From Mycolicibacterium sp. TUM20985 (GTDB taxonomy: Bacteria > Actinomycetota > Actinomycetes > Mycobacteriales > Mycobacteriaceae), in contig NZ_AP027291.1 in assembly GCF_030295745.1 (NCBI RefSeq), positions 1,178,001 to 1,242,000 on the forward strand: DNA of 64,000 nucleotides, written 5' to 3'. This document shows positions 45,647-55,124 of this stretch, in pieces. The translations under genes and the position numbers were made by a program. Positions within the stretch are counted from its first letter, which is position 1. Each line of letters opens with the position of its first letter. The notes beneath the pieces are model-generated. The model did no database searches, was not told the DNA's origin, and was given only the letters and a program-made list of their open reading frames with translations.

Positions 45647-45976
45647 TCAGGTCGAGCAGTCCAGCGATACCGATATCGACCGGCTGACCACGACTTCGAT
45701 GATCCGATACTTGCGATCGCCGTTCGCGTCACGCCGACCGTAGTAGTCGCGGACGTTGCGAGTCTGGTTTTGCGGGTTGCGGACGCTGGTGACGACGCAG
45801 TCCTCGATGCGGGCACTGCCGACGCGGTCGACGTTGACCGTGTAGCCCTCCGATTGGAGCTGGGCGATGGTCTGCTGGGCCGTTTGGTCCGCGTGCGCTA
45901 CGGACGGCGCGATGAGCGAAACGCAAGCCGCTGCGGCGCAAGTGGCGAAAGTGGTGAGAATGAGCGATGGACGCAC
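45647..45976 (-). CDS. Exported small protein, three-member family (copy 3)
   Basis: A 109-aa secreted protein: leader LILTTFATCAAAACVSLIAP, cut after VAHA. QTAQQTIAQLQSEGYTVNVD is nearly identical to copy 2; CVVTSVRNPQNQTRNVRDYY and ISVSLDCST follow, with a short Arg/Asp-rich insert. GTG at 45976 has AGGGGG upstream. It is divergent from the FadD14-like gene across 144 bp that hold no other ORF of note. Confidence 0.78.
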   Translation of the reverse strand: MRPSLILTTFATCAAAACVSLIAPSVAHADQTAQQTIAQLQSEGYTVNVDRVGSARIEDCVVTSVRNPQNQTRNVRDYYGRRDANGDRKYRIIEVVVSRSISVSLDCST

Positions 45977-46120
45977 GGCGCCCCCTGTCTTCGAGATGGT
46001 GATCCACCCGTGTATCGCCGTTGGTACCGGTTTCGTTGCACACCCGGCCCTAGCCGTCCGAACCGCCAACGTCGGCCTCGGACGCCACTAGCATCGCGGC
46101 AAAAGAGAGGACCTCTGAAG

Positions 46121-47755
46121 ATGCAGAGCACCATGCAGGACATCCCGCTCACCGTCACGACGATCATGCGCTACGCCTGCGAGGTGAACGGTGATCGCAC
46201 CGTCACCACCGCCACGGGCGGGGGCGGCCATCGCCAGATCCGCTACCGGGAACTCGGCGAGCAGGTCGGCCGGCTCGCCAACGCGCTGCGGGCGGTCGGC
46301 ATCACCGGCGATCAGCGGGTCGGCACGTTCATGTGGAACAACGCCGAGCACCTGGCCGCCTATCTGGCGGTGCCGTCGATGGGTGCGGTACTGCACACGC
46401 TGAACATCCGGTTGTCGCCCGAGCAGATCGCCTACATCGCGAACGAGGCCGAGGACCAGGTGATCGTCGCCGACCTCTCCTTGACGGCCCAACTCGCGCC
46501 GGTGCTTCCGCTCCTGGAGACCGTGCACACCGTGATCGCGGTCGGCGACGGCGATCTCTCGCCGCTGACCGATTCCGGTTTGACCGTGCTGCGCTACGAC
46601 GAGGCGCTGGCGGCGCAGTCGCCCCACTTCGACTGGCCGCCGATCGTCGAAACCGACGCAGCGGCAATGTGTTACACCAGCGGAACGACGGGACATCCGA
46701 AGGGCGTCGTCTACAGCCACCGCTCGAGCTATCTGCACGCCATGAGCACCTGCAGTGCGAACACACTCGGAATCGGCGCCGAGGACTCCGTGCTGCCGAT
46801 CGTGCCGATGTTCCACGCCAACGCCTGGGGGCTGCCCTATGCGGCGCTGATGGCTGGTGCGGACCTGGTGCTCACCGACCGGTTCCTCGATGCGAAGTCG
46901 CTCATCGGGGTCATCGAGACGCAACGGCCCACCGTGGCCGGCGCGGTACCGACGATCTGGAACGACGTCATGCATTGCCTGGAGACTTCGCCGGGGCATG
47001 ACATCTCGTCACTACGCCTGGTGTCCTGCGGCGGTTCGGCGGTGCCGTTGTCGCTCATGAAGGCGTTCGACGAGAGGTTCCACGTCCAGATCCGGCAACT
47101 GTGGGGAATGACGGAGACGTCGCCGGTGGCGACCATGGCGTGGCCCCCGCCGGGTGTGTCCGAAGAACATCACTGGGCCCTGCGGGCGACCCAGGGCAGG
47201 CCGATGTGCGGCGTCGAGGTGCGCATCGTCGACGACGAAGGCTCCCCCATGCCCAACGACGGCAAGGCGGTCGGCGAACTCGAGGTGCGCGGCCCGTGGA
47301 TCACCGGTTCGTACTATCGCAACCATGACCAGTCCAAGTTCGACAGCGGCTGGTTGCGTACCGGCGACGTGGGTCGCATCGACCCCCTCAGCTACGTCAC
47401 GTTGACCGACCGGGCCAAGGACGTCATCAAGTCCGGCGGCGAATGGATCTCGTCGGTAGATCTGGAGAACCACCTCATCGCCCACCCCTCGGTGCTCGAG
47501 GCCGCGGTGGTTGGCGTGCCCGACGAGCGCTGGCAGGAGCGGCCGCTGGCCGCGGTGGTGCTGCACGACGGCGCCGAAGCCAGTCCGGCAGAACTGCGAG
47601 AGTTCTTGGCCGACAAGGTGGTTCGGTGGTGGCTACCCGAACGCTGGACCTTCGTCGACCAGGTGCCACGAACCAGCGTCGGCAAGTACGACAAGAAGAC
47701 CATTCGCGCCCGGCACGCCGAGGGTGAGTACGAGGTGCACGAACACCGCGAGTAG
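46121..47755 (+). CDS. Fatty acyl-CoA ligase (FadD14-like)
   Basis: A 544-aa ANL-superfamily ligase. It opens MQDIPLTVTTIMRYACEV; the P-loop is CYTSGTTGHPKGVVYSHRSS, the adenylate motif QLWGMTETSPVATMAW, and the hinge and final lysine are GWLRTGDVGRID and PRTSVGKYDKKTIR. It activates medium- to long-chain fatty acids. Position after the Rv1057-like gene fits FadD14 (Rv1058). ATG at 46121 is preceded by AGAGAGG; the longer reading reaches into the divergent gene. Confidence 0.88.
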   Translation: MQSTMQDIPLTVTTIMRYACEVNGDRTVTTATGGGGHRQIRYRELGEQVGRLANALRAVGITGDQRVGTFMWNNAEHLAAYLAVPSMGAVLHTLNIRLSPEQIAYIANEAEDQVIVADLSLTAQLAPVLPLLETVHTVIAVGDGDLSPLTDSGLTVLRYDEALAAQSPHFDWPPIVETDAAAMCYTSGTTGHPKGVVYSHRSSYLHAMSTCSANTLGIGAEDSVLPIVPMFHANAWGLPYAALMAGADLVLTDRFLDAKSLIGVIETQRPTVAGAVPTIWNDVMHCLETSPGHDISSLRLVSCGGSAVPLSLMKAFDERFHVQIRQLWGMTETSPVATMAWPPPGVSEEHHWALRATQGRPMCGVEVRIVDDEGSPMPNDGKAVGELEVRGPWITGSYYRNHDQSKFDSGWLRTGDVGRIDPLSYVTLTDRAKDVIKSGGEWISSVDLENHLIAHPSVLEAAVVGVPDERWQERPLAAVVLHDGAEASPAELREFLADKVVRWWLPERWTFVDQVPRTSVGKYDKKTIRARHAEGEYEVHEHRE

Positions 47756-47760
47756 GGGGC

Positions 47761-48960
47761 CTATCGCTCGGCGCGCTGGTAGGCCGTGACGACCGCGGCG
47801 CCGCCGAGGCCGATGTTGTGCTGCAGGGCGGCGGTGACACCGTCGACCTGCCGCTTGTCGGCCGTTCCCCGCAGCTGCCAGGTGAGCTCGGCGCACTGCG
47901 CCAGCCCGGTGGCGCCCAGCGGATGACCCTTCGAGATCAAACCGCCGGACGGGTTGACTACCCACCGGCCGCCGTAGGTGGTGTCGCCGTCGTCGATCAG
48001 CTTCGGCGCCTCACCGGGAGCACACAGGCCCAGCGCCTCGTACAGCAGAAGCTCGTTGGCGGAGAAGCAATCGTGCAGTTCGATCACCTGGAAGTCTTGT
48101 GGGCCGAGGCCGGACTGGTCGTAAACCTGTTGCGCGGCTTGAATGTTCATGTCATGGCCGATGATGTTTGCCGCGCTGCCGTCGAAGGTGCTGGCGAAGT
48201 CGGTGGTCATCGCCTGGCCGACGATCTCGACGGCCTGGCCGGCGAGCCCGCGCTGATCGACGAACTCCTCGCTCACCACGACCGCCGCGCCCGAACCGTC
48301 GGAGGTGGGGGAGCACTGCAGCTTGGTCAGCGGGTCGGAGATCATCTTGGCGCCGAGGACGTCGTCGAGGCTGTACTCCTCCTGGAACTGTGCGTACGGG
48401 TTGTTCACCGAGTGCTTGTGGTTCTTGTAGCCGATCTTCGCGAAGTGCTCGGCGGTGCTTCCGTACTTCTTCATGTGCTCGCGACCTGCTGCGCCGAACA
48501 TCCAGGGCGCCACCGGGAAGGCGAAGTCGTCGATCTCGGCGAGCGCCTTGACGTGCTTGCCCAGTGGGGACTCGCGGTCCTGGGCGCCGCCGCCGAGCGA
48601 GCCGGGCTGCATCTTCTCGAACCCGAGGGCGAGCACGCAGTCGGCCAGCCCGCCGCGGATCGACTGTGCCGCAAGGTACAACGCCGTGGAACCGGTCGAA
48701 CAGTTGTTGTTGACGTTGACGATCGGGATGCCCGTCATGCCGAGTTCGTAGAGCGCCCGCTGTCCGGACGTCGAATCGCCCGAGCAGTACCCCACGTAGC
48801 CCTGCTGGATGACGTCATACGAGATGCCCGCATCCTCGAGGGCCTTGGTGCCCGACTCCTTGGCCATCTGCGGGTAGTCCCAGCCCTCACGCGAGCCCGG
48901 CTTCTCGAACTTCGTCATCCCGACCCCGACGACGAACACCTTGTTCATGTTCCGGACCAT
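47761..48960 (-). CDS. Thiolase-like lipid-transfer protein (Rv1627c-like)
   Basis: A 399-aa thiolase-fold protein of the SCPx group. [16 protein letters not shown] opens it; the nucleophile Cys is in [16 protein letters not shown], with [20 protein letters not shown] and [18 protein letters not shown] supplying the His/Cys partners. These act in sterol or fatty-acid side-chain degradation. It is convergent with the ligase (5-bp gap). ATG at 48960 has GAAGGGA upstream. Confidence 0.87.
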   Translation of the reverse strand: MVRNMNKVFVVGVGMTKFEKPGSREGWDYPQMAKESGTKALEDAGISYDVIQQGYVGYCSGDSTSGQRALYELGMTGIPIVNVNNNCSTGSTALYLAAQSIRGGLADCVLALGFEKMQPGSLGGGAQDRESPLGKHVKALAEIDDFAFPVAPWMFGAAGREHMKKYGSTAEHFAKIGYKNHKHSVNNPYAQFQEEYSLDDVLGAKMISDPLTKLQCSPTSDGSGAAVVVSEEFVDQRGLAGQAVEIVGQAMTTDFASTFDGSAANIIGHDMNIQAAQQVYDQSGLGPQDFQVIELHDCFSANELLLYEALGLCAPGEAPKLIDDGDTTYGGRWVVNPSGGLISKGHPLGATGLAQCAELTWQLRGTADKRQVDGVTAALQHNIGLGGAAVVTAYQRAER

Positions 48961-49009
48961 GGCCCATCCCTTCGCTACGCTGCGTGTCCTGGCAACATAA
49001 CAGCGGCGC

Positions 49010-50770
49010 TCAGCTGTAGTTCAGCCACCAGTTGTGCAGCGCCTCCATGTCGGAGCTCTGGATGTCGGCGAGCAGCAGGTCGTCGTCCTGGGTCCACACG
49101 ATGTCGGCGTTGCCCTGATACGTGCCGCACGCGATCGTGCCCGCCACCGTGTCGGGCGTGGCCTGGTAGTGCCACGTGATCGGCGAATCGGCATCGGCTC
49201 CCGGGCAGCGCAACAGCTCTTCGTTCTCCTGGGTCGAGGAGTCGAACTGCTGGGCCAGGGCGTCCCGGTTCGCAAAGAGCGAGTAGCGCGCGGCGGCCGG
49301 CCCACCCGGCTGCGTGGACTGGCGGCAGTCGACGGTCGCCAGTGCACCCGGCGCGGGCGGCACCGCCTTCTCGCACACGCTGGTCGGATATCCCGTAGGA
49401 ATCAGCGCCATGAGCTGAGCGTCGAAGCCGCTGGGGTCAGCGGCGTCCGTCGTGCGCGGCGTGGTGGTGCGGGTGGTCGACGGCCGCTCCCGCGCCGTGG
49501 TGGTCTTCTTCGACGTCGTTACCGTCGGTCCGTCGGCGCTGTCGGACCGCGTCAACAGGAACGTGCCGACGGCGCCGAGTAGCAAGACCAGCACGCCTGC
49601 CACTACGACGATGGGCACCCACGGAGTCTTCTTGCCGCCCGGCGGGTTTGGGCTACCCGGGTTCCACGGCGGCGGGCCACCCGGGGGCGGAGGCGGCGGT
49701 CCACCGGTGAAGCCGTACTGCTGCGGTGGTGGAGGCATAGTCGCATACGGGGGCGGGGTCACCGGGTATGGCGGCGGGGTCGCCCCCGGTGGTGGTGTGG
49801 CGCCGAAGGGTGGCGGATACGGCGGGGGAGCGGGCGGCGGCGGGGCCGCCATCGTCGCGCCCTGCCCGAGCGGCGCGCCCTCCTGTGTCGTCGCGGCCTC
49901 GCTGCGCTGCAAGATCGTTGCGGCCTGATCTTGATCACGCGGCGTGAGCGCGGCGGTGGCCGCCGTGGCCAGATCCCCAGCAGTGGCGAAGCGCTCCTCG
50001 GGCTTCTTGGCCATGCCACGCGCGATCACGTCGTCGAACGCCGTGGGAATGCCTGGCCTCGCGACGCTCGGACGTGGAATGGGTTGCATCAGGTGCGCGG
50101 TGATCACGACGCTGACGCTGTCACCGCCGTACGGTTGCGAGCCGGCAAGGCATTCGTACAACACGCAGGCCAACGCGTAGATGTCGGCGCGGTAGGTGAC
50201 CTCACCGCCCGAGAAGCGCTCCGGAGCCATGTAGGCGTAGGTGCCGACCGCGGTCCCCAGCTCGGTGAGCTTCTCGTCGGTGGAGGCGTTGGCGATCCCG
50301 AAGTCCACCAGGTAGGCGAAGTCTTCGCGGGTGATGAGGATGTTCTCGGGCTTGACGTCGCGGTGCATGATGCCGCTCTCGTGGGCGGCGTCGATGGCCG
50401 ATGCCACCTGCCGCACGATCGCCACGGCCCGCGCGGGTGTCAGCGGGCCGAAGTTCTTCAGCAGCTTGCGCAGATCGGAACCGTTGATCATCCGCATGTC
50501 GACGTACAGCACGCCGTCGATCTCGCCGTAGTCGTGAATCGGCACCACGTGGGGTTCCTGCAGGCGACCAGCCGAATGCGCTTCGCGCTGAAGGCGTTTG
50601 CGGAACACCGAGTCGTGGGAGACACCTTCCGGAAGAAGCTTGAGGGCGACGACGCGGTCCTTGACGGTGTCCTCTGCCTCGTAGACCTCGCCCATGCCGC
50701 CCTTGCCGATCAGCCGCAGGAGGCGGTAGTGGCCAAACATCGTGCCTTCGCGCGACTGCGGCTCGGTCAT
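49010..50770 (-). CDS. Receptor Ser/Thr protein kinase (PknE/PknH-like)
   Basis: A 586-aa kinase. The cytoplasmic domain (about 10-270) has the Gly loop [18 protein letters not shown], catalytic [19 protein letters not shown] and the activation segment [15 protein letters not shown] long Pro/Gly/Tyr-rich linker leads to one span ([20 protein letters not shown]) and an extracellular domain of about 150 residues with four Cys (SVCEKA, VDCRQS, LRCPGA, IACGTY). The kinase part resembles PknE; the position beside embR matches pknH. ATG at 50770 follows AAGGAGA. Confidence 0.9.
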   Translation of the reverse strand: MTEPQSREGTMFGHYRLLRLIGKGGMGEVYEAEDTVKDRVVALKLLPEGVSHDSVFRKRLQREAHSAGRLQEPHVVPIHDYGEIDGVLYVDMRMINGSDLRKLLKNFGPLTPARAVAIVRQVASAIDAAHESGIMHRDVKPENILITREDFAYLVDFGIANASTDEKLTELGTAVGTYAYMAPERFSGGEVTYRADIYALACVLYECLAGSQPYGGDSVSVVITAHLMQPIPRPSVARPGIPTAFDDVIARGMAKKPEERFATAGDLATAATAALTPRDQDQAATILQRSEAATTQEGAPLGQGATMAAPPPPAPPPYPPPFGATPPPGATPPPYPVTPPPYATMPPPPQQYGFTGGPPPPPPGGPPPWNPGSPNPPGGKKTPWVPIVVVAGVLVLLLGAVGTFLLTRSDSADGPTVTTSKKTTTARERPSTTRTTTPRTTDAADPSGFDAQLMALIPTGYPTSVCEKAVPPAPGALATVDCRQSTQPGGPAAARYSLFANRDALAQQFDSSTQENEELLRCPGADADSPITWHYQATPDTVAGTIACGTYQGNADIVWTQDDDLLLADIQSSDMEALHNWWLNYS

Positions 50771-50876
50771 CTGACGTCTCCTTGCCCCGCACCACGGCAC
50801 GTGAGCCGGTGCCAGCAGTCACCTTAATGCGTGGTCGGGGTGCCTACAGCGGAACCATCCTGGAAAAGAGCAGGGG

Positions 50877-52031
50877 TCAGTGGGGCGCAGCCTGGTGAAC
50901 CTCGAGGACGAACTCGTGGTCGCAGATCCGGATGCGGTCTCCCGGGCTGAGCGTCGCGGTGCCCCGGATTCGCCGGTTGCCGACGAACACGCCGTTCGCC
51001 GAATGCAAGTCGGTGATTACGTAGGTGCTTCCCGTGTCGATGATCACCGCGTGGTGCCTGCTGACATTGGCGTTTTCGAGAACGATGTCGTTGTCCGGCA
51101 GCCGCCCGATCCTCGTCGCCGCCGCATGCAGCGGATGGCGGCCGTGCTCACCCGATATTGGACCCGTCGTCGCATGGAGGTACGCCATCGCGACCTGGGT
51201 GCCAACAGCGGTCCTGGCGTCGATGCCTGCGATCGTGTGCACCGCGGTGGTCTGGGCGATCTTCCTGGGGTTCAACGGTTCCTGGCGCAGGATCCGCTCG
51301 TGCAGTGCGCGGACGGACGGCCCCGGATCGATGCCGAGGTCGTCGGCCAGCGTGGATTTCAGTCGCTGATGGGCTTCCAGTGCGTCGGATTGGCGTTCGG
51401 AGACGTAGTAAGCCGTGATCAGTTGCGTCCACAGGGGCTCGCGATAGGGGTATTCGCCGACCAGTGCCTCCAGTTGCCCGATGACCGCATGTCCGCGGTT
51501 GCAGGCGATCTCGGCCTCCGCGTGGGCGGTGTGTGCGACGACCTTGTCCTCGACCAGGGCCGTCGCGAACGGCGAGACGAATTCGAAGTCGCGAAGGTCG
51601 TCGAGGACCGGACCGCGCCACTGGGCCAGTGCGTCGGACAGGTGCCTACTTGCTTGCTCGAACTGACCCGCGGCGGCGGCCTGTACCCCGGCGGCCTTGT
51701 GGGAGACGAAGCGGCCGATGTCGCAGTCCTCGTCCGCGATCGCCAGCCGGTAGCCCGGCGGCGCACTGGCCAGTACGGTCTTCGAGTCGAGTCCGACGCT
51801 CGCGAGGAGCCGACGCAGATTCGAGATGTAGGAATGCAGGCCCGCCTTCGGTTCGGGTGGGGGAAACTGTTCCCACGCTGCGTTGACCAGCGACTCGCTG
51901 CTGACTGGACGGTTGCGGCTCATCACCAGCATCGCCAGCACCGCGCGCTGTTTCGGCGTACCGAGAGGCAGGGGTACGCCGTTCACGGCCAGCTCTAACG
52001 GGCCGAGGATGCCGAAGTCGAGAACCATCAC
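50877..52031 (-). CDS. embR: EmbR-like regulator (SARP with C-terminal FHA)
   Basis: A 384-aa transcription factor. The N-terminal winged helix has FGILGPLELAVNGVPLPLGT and TPKQRAVLAMLVMSRNRPV. The bacterial transcriptional-activation (TPR) domain includes REPLWTQLITAYYVSERQSD, and the C-terminal FHA domain RIGRLPDNDIVLENANVSRHH binds phosphothreonine. In M. tuberculosis PknH phosphorylates EmbR, which activates embCAB. GTG at 52031 and ATG at 52028 are both possible. 106 bp separate it from the kinase gene downstream. Confidence 0.92.
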   Translation of the reverse strand: MMVLDFGILGPLELAVNGVPLPLGTPKQRAVLAMLVMSRNRPVSSESLVNAAWEQFPPPEPKAGLHSYISNLRRLLASVGLDSKTVLASAPPGYRLAIADEDCDIGRFVSHKAAGVQAAAAGQFEQASRHLSDALAQWRGPVLDDLRDFEFVSPFATALVEDKVVAHTAHAEAEIACNRGHAVIGQLEALVGEYPYREPLWTQLITAYYVSERQSDALEAHQRLKSTLADDLGIDPGPSVRALHERILRQEPLNPRKIAQTTAVHTIAGIDARTAVGTQVAMAYLHATTGPISGEHGRHPLHAAATRIGRLPDNDIVLENANVSRHHAVIIDTGSTYVITDLHSANGVFVGNRRIRGTATLSPGDRIRICDHEFVLEVHQAAPH

Positions 52032-52117
52032 CGGTAATTGTGCAATCTCGACTCGCCGCGTGGTGTAGATCTTTGATTGGAACGTGTTCTAGTTTCTCCC
52101 GCTGAGAGGGCTGATGC

Positions 52118-53173
52118 ATGGCGTTGCGAGTAGTGCAATGGGCGACCGGCGGGGTCGGCATCGCCGCGATCAAGGGAGTGCTCGAACACCCCGATCTCGA
52201 GTTGGTCGGCTGCTGGGTGCATTCCGAGGCCAAGAACGGCAAGGACGTCGGCGAGATCATCGGCGGGGAGCCGATCGGTGTACTCGCCACCAACGACGTC
52301 GACGCGATCCTCGGCCTCGACGCGGACGCCGTCGTCTACTCACCGTTGATGCCCAATCCGGACGAGGTCGCCGCCCTGTTGCGGTCCGGCAAGAACGTCG
52401 TGTCCCCCGTCGGCTGGTTCTATCCCGGCGAACGGGAGGCGGCCCCGCTGCGTGCCGCGGCGGTCGAGGGCGGCGTGACGCTGCACGGGACGGGTATCGC
52501 CCCCGGCGGCATCAGTGAGAAGTTCCCGCTGCTGTTCTCCATCATGTCGACCGGGGTGACCTTCGTTCGCGCCGAGGAATTCTCGGACCTCCGCACCTAC
52601 GACGCGCCAGACGTACTCCGCTACGTGATGGGTTTCGGCGACACACCGGAGAGGGCCCTGACCGGCCCCATGCAGAAACTGCTCGATGGCGGCTTCATGC
52701 AGTCGGTGCGGATGTGCGTCGACGAGATGGGCTTCGCCGCCGACCCGAAGATCCGCGCCACCCAGGAGATCGCGGTGGCGACCGCACCCATCGATTCGCC
52801 GATGGGCGCGATCGCACCGGGGCAGGTGGCTGCCCGGAAGTTCCACTGGGAGGCCATCGTCGGCGAGGAGGTCGTCGTCCGCGTCACCGTCAACTGGTTC
52901 ATGGGACAGGAAAACCTTGATCCGGCTTGGACTTTCGGCCCTGCGGGTGAGCGCTACGAGATGGAGGTGAAGGGTAATCCCGACTTCACCGTCACCGTCA
53001 AGGGCTTCCAGCCCGACAGCGTCGAAGAGGGACTGGAGAGCAACAACGGCATCGTTGCGACTGCTGCACACTGCGTGAACTCGATCCCGGCGGTGTGTGC
53101 GGCCGCCCCCGGTATCGCGACCTACCTCGACCTGCCGCTGATCAGTGGCAAGGCGGCGCCGCACCTCCGCTGA
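52118..53173 (+). CDS. NAD(P)-dependent dihydrodipicolinate-reductase-like protein
   Basis: A 351-aa protein: Rossmann start RVVQWATGGVGIAAIKGVLE, then VGCWVHSEAKNGKDVGE and DADAVVYSPLMPN. The C-terminal part with GTGIAPGGISEKFPLLF is shared with 2,4-diaminopentanoate-dehydrogenase-like proteins, which are frequent in mycobacteria with unknown substrates. It is divergent from embR. A hairpin follows. Confidence 0.8.
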   Translation: MALRVVQWATGGVGIAAIKGVLEHPDLELVGCWVHSEAKNGKDVGEIIGGEPIGVLATNDVDAILGLDADAVVYSPLMPNPDEVAALLRSGKNVVSPVGWFYPGEREAAPLRAAAVEGGVTLHGTGIAPGGISEKFPLLFSIMSTGVTFVRAEEFSDLRTYDAPDVLRYVMGFGDTPERALTGPMQKLLDGGFMQSVRMCVDEMGFAADPKIRATQEIAVATAPIDSPMGAIAPGQVAARKFHWEAIVGEEVVVRVTVNWFMGQENLDPAWTFGPAGERYEMEVKGNPDFTVTVKGFQPDSVEEGLESNNGIVATAAHCVNSIPAVCAAAPGIATYLDLPLISGKAAPHLR

Positions 53174-53219
53174 TCGAGGGTGACGGGTCCTGGGACCGGC
53201 CGGCGGTGCAACGCAACGG

Positions 53220-53252
53220 GGGCCGCCCACGCGTGGTTCACGTGGGCGGCCC
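53220..53252. terminator. Perfect 12-bp hairpin between convergent genes
   Basis: GGGCCGCCCACG (53220-53231) and CGTGGGCGGCCC (53241-53252) form a strong stem with a 9-base loop between convergent genes, so it probably ends both transcripts. Confidence 0.75.
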
Positions 53253-53264
53253 GAGGCAGGTGGG

Positions 53265-53423
53265 TCAGCAGTAGTAATAGTCCGTGGTTCCGTCGTATGC
53301 CAGGTCCCAGCACACGTCGGCGTTGGCGGTTCCGGCGACTCCGACTGCGGCGGCGCCCAAACCGGCGGCCACGACGGCTGCGCTGGCGGCGGTGACGACG
53401 AGGGTGTGGATGCGGTTCATCAT
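53265..53423 (-). CDS. 52-aa exported peptide
   Basis: A small secreted protein: leader LVVTAASAAVVAAGLGAAAV, cut after TANA, leaving a mature peptide of about 16 residues, DVCWDLAYDGTTDYYYC, with Cys near both ends (possible ring by disulfide). ATG at 53423 follows AGGAG. Three 11-bp direct repeats lie 53-85 bp upstream. Function unknown. Confidence 0.7.
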   Translation of the reverse strand: MMNRIHTLVVTAASAAVVAAGLGAAAVGVAGTANADVCWDLAYDGTTDYYYC

Positions 53424-53475
53424 GTGGATCACTCCTGGGTGGTGGTTGCGGTGACACCCATAGAGTCGCGCCTGG

Positions 53476-53508
53476 TTCTTGGTGCATTCTTGGCGCATTC
53501 TTGGCGCA
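53476..53508. promoter_or_regulatory. Three tandem 11-bp repeats
   Basis: TTCTTGGTGCA, TTCTTGGCGCA, TTCTTGGCGCA follow without gaps upstream of the exported peptide gene (minus strand). The 11-bp phasing suits an OmpR-family regulator; the unit resembles TTCTTGATGCT before kdp. Confidence 0.6.
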
Positions 53509-53548
53509 CGAAGAGAGCGGAGCGCGAGACGCCCGTCGGCAAGATCCG

Positions 53549-54592
53549 CTACGGCTGGACCAGGATCCTGATCGGATCACCCTCGGCGGTCTCGAGCATC
53601 TCGATGCCCCTGGCGACGTCCTCGAGCGGCACGATGTCGCTGATCGAACGCGACAGGTCGAGGCGACCTCGCGACACGAGGGTGGCCAGCGTCCCGATGT
53701 CGGCGTTCTGGTAGCCGAGGTGGCCGAGGACCTGACGCTTGAAGAGGTTGAAGATGGAGGTCGGTCCGATGGTGGGGGCGTCGGCGCTCATCCCGATGCC
53801 GACCAGCCGACCGCCGACCGTCAGGCTGTTCAGGGCCTGTTCGAACGTGGACTTCAGGCCGACCGCGTCGAACGCGACGTCGAGGTTGCGCCCGCCGGTG
53901 GCGTCGGCGATCTTGGCGGCGAGGTCGGCGTCGCGCGCGTCGAAGGCGTAGTCGGCGCCCACGGCCAGCGCCCGGTCCAGGATGGCGGGCTTGACGTCGA
54001 CGGCGATGATCGGGGCGGCCCCGACTAGGCGGGCCAGCTGCACCACGTGGGTGCCGAGGCCGCCGACGCCCCACACCCCGACGGACTCGCCGATGCCGAC
54101 GTCGGCCGTGCGCACCACCGCGCCGAAGGGCGTCGACACCGCGTCGGCGAGGATGGCCGCCTGCTCCAACGGCACGTTGTCCGGAATCCTGGTCAGCCCG
54201 AACGCCTGTGCCACGGTGTATTCGGCCCAGGCACCGTCATAGGCGAAGGCCATCAGGCGGATGTGCAGACAGTTCGACACGTCACCGCGCCGGCAGTTCG
54301 CGCACTCCAGACACGGCCGACCGGCGGCCACCACCACCCGGTCACCCTCCGCCCAGCCCGTCACGCCGGGCCCCAGCTTGGCGATGGTGCCCGACGCCTC
54401 GTGGCCCTGCGTCACCACCGGAAGCTGAGAGGGGAAGGTGCCGTTGATCAGGCTCAGGTCCGAGTGGCAGATACCGCAGAACGCGACCTTGACCAGGACC
54501 TCGCCCTGACCGAGCTCGGGGATCGGAACATCCTCGACCGCAATCGTCCTGGAGTCGGCGTGGAAGCGCTGCGCCCTCATCGTCTCGGCCAT
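53549..54592 (-). CDS. Zinc-dependent alcohol dehydrogenase
   Basis: A 347-aa MDR enzyme. Catalytic zinc site CGICHSDLSLI and GHEASGTI; structural zinc CLECANCRRGDVSNC; NAD fold VGVWGVGGLGTHVVQLA. Converts alcohols and aldehydes with NAD(H). ATG at 54592 follows GAGGAAGGA. It is divergent from an SRPBCC gene. Confidence 0.9.
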   Translation of the reverse strand: MAETMRAQRFHADSRTIAVEDVPIPELGQGEVLVKVAFCGICHSDLSLINGTFPSQLPVVTQGHEASGTIAKLGPGVTGWAEGDRVVVAAGRPCLECANCRRGDVSNCLHIRLMAFAYDGAWAEYTVAQAFGLTRIPDNVPLEQAAILADAVSTPFGAVVRTADVGIGESVGVWGVGGLGTHVVQLARLVGAAPIIAVDVKPAILDRALAVGADYAFDARDADLAAKIADATGGRNLDVAFDAVGLKSTFEQALNSLTVGGRLVGIGMSADAPTIGPTSIFNLFKRQVLGHLGYQNADIGTLATLVSRGRLDLSRSISDIVPLEDVARGIEMLETAEGDPIRILVQP

Positions 54593-54641
54593 CGAAAGTC
54601 CTTCCTCGCGTGTCGCGGTACCGAGGGGTACCATCTTCATC

Positions 54642-55124
54642 ATGGCGCAGCCGATGGTGGTCGAGCAATCACGGGCCATCCCCGTGTCCCTGGAGGCCGC
54701 CTTCGACGGCACCGTCCCGATTCCCCTGCCCACCCTCTTCAGCCGCTGGTACGGACCGATCCCGCCGATCAAGGCGGTGCGGGATCAGACCGGGGACTGG
54801 GACGCGGTCGGCAAGACCCGCACCGTGGTGCTGACCGGTGGCGGCAGCATGCGTGAGCAGCTGACGACCTACGACCCGCCCACGTCGTTCGGCTACGCGC
54901 TGACCGACGTGCGGGGACCGTTGGCGCCGCTGGTCGATCACGTCGACGGACTGTGGGCGTTCACGCAGGTAGGCACGGGCACCAAGGTCACGTGGCGTTG
55001 GACGATCTACCCGCGTTCCGGGTTGGCGGCTCCGCTGCTCCCAGTGTTCGGCAAGCTATGGCGCGGCTACGCCCGCCAGTCCCTCGAGGAGCTGTCGAAC
55101 CGGCTCCTTCACGGGATCCGGTAG
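54642..55124 (+). CDS. SRPBCC/polyketide-cyclase-like protein
   Basis: A 160-aa START-like lipid- or ligand-binding fold: EQSRAIPVSLEAAFDGTVPI, DWDAVGKTRTVVLTGGG, TKVTWRWTIYPRS and an amphipathic C-terminal helix. No catalytic residue assignable. Its end overlaps the convergent phosphatase by 16 bp. Confidence 0.78.
   Translation: MAQPMVVEQSRAIPVSLEAAFDGTVPIPLPTLFSRWYGPIPPIKAVRDQTGDWDAVGKTRTVVLTGGGSMREQLTTYDPPTSFGYALTDVRGPLAPLVDHVDGLWAFTQVGTGTKVTWRWTIYPRSGLAAPLLPVFGKLWRGYARQSLEELSNRLLHGIR

Noticed and set aside
45635..46120. N-terminal extension of the FadD14-like ligase by 162 codons
   Set aside because: It runs through the divergent exported gene and lacks ligase similarity; ATG at 46121 has a ribosome site.
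47818..49179. A 453-codon plus-strand ORF opposite the thiolase-like gene
   Set aside because: Antisense shadow; the minus-strand frame has all thiolase motifs and a ribosome site.
49600..49860. Gly/Pro-rich repetitive plus-strand ORF (possible PE_PGRS-like protein)
   Set aside because: It is the antisense of the kinase's Pro-rich linker.
53476..53508. Three short repeats as a CRISPR remnant
   Set aside because: Units are 11 bp and contiguous with no spacers, and no cas gene is near.
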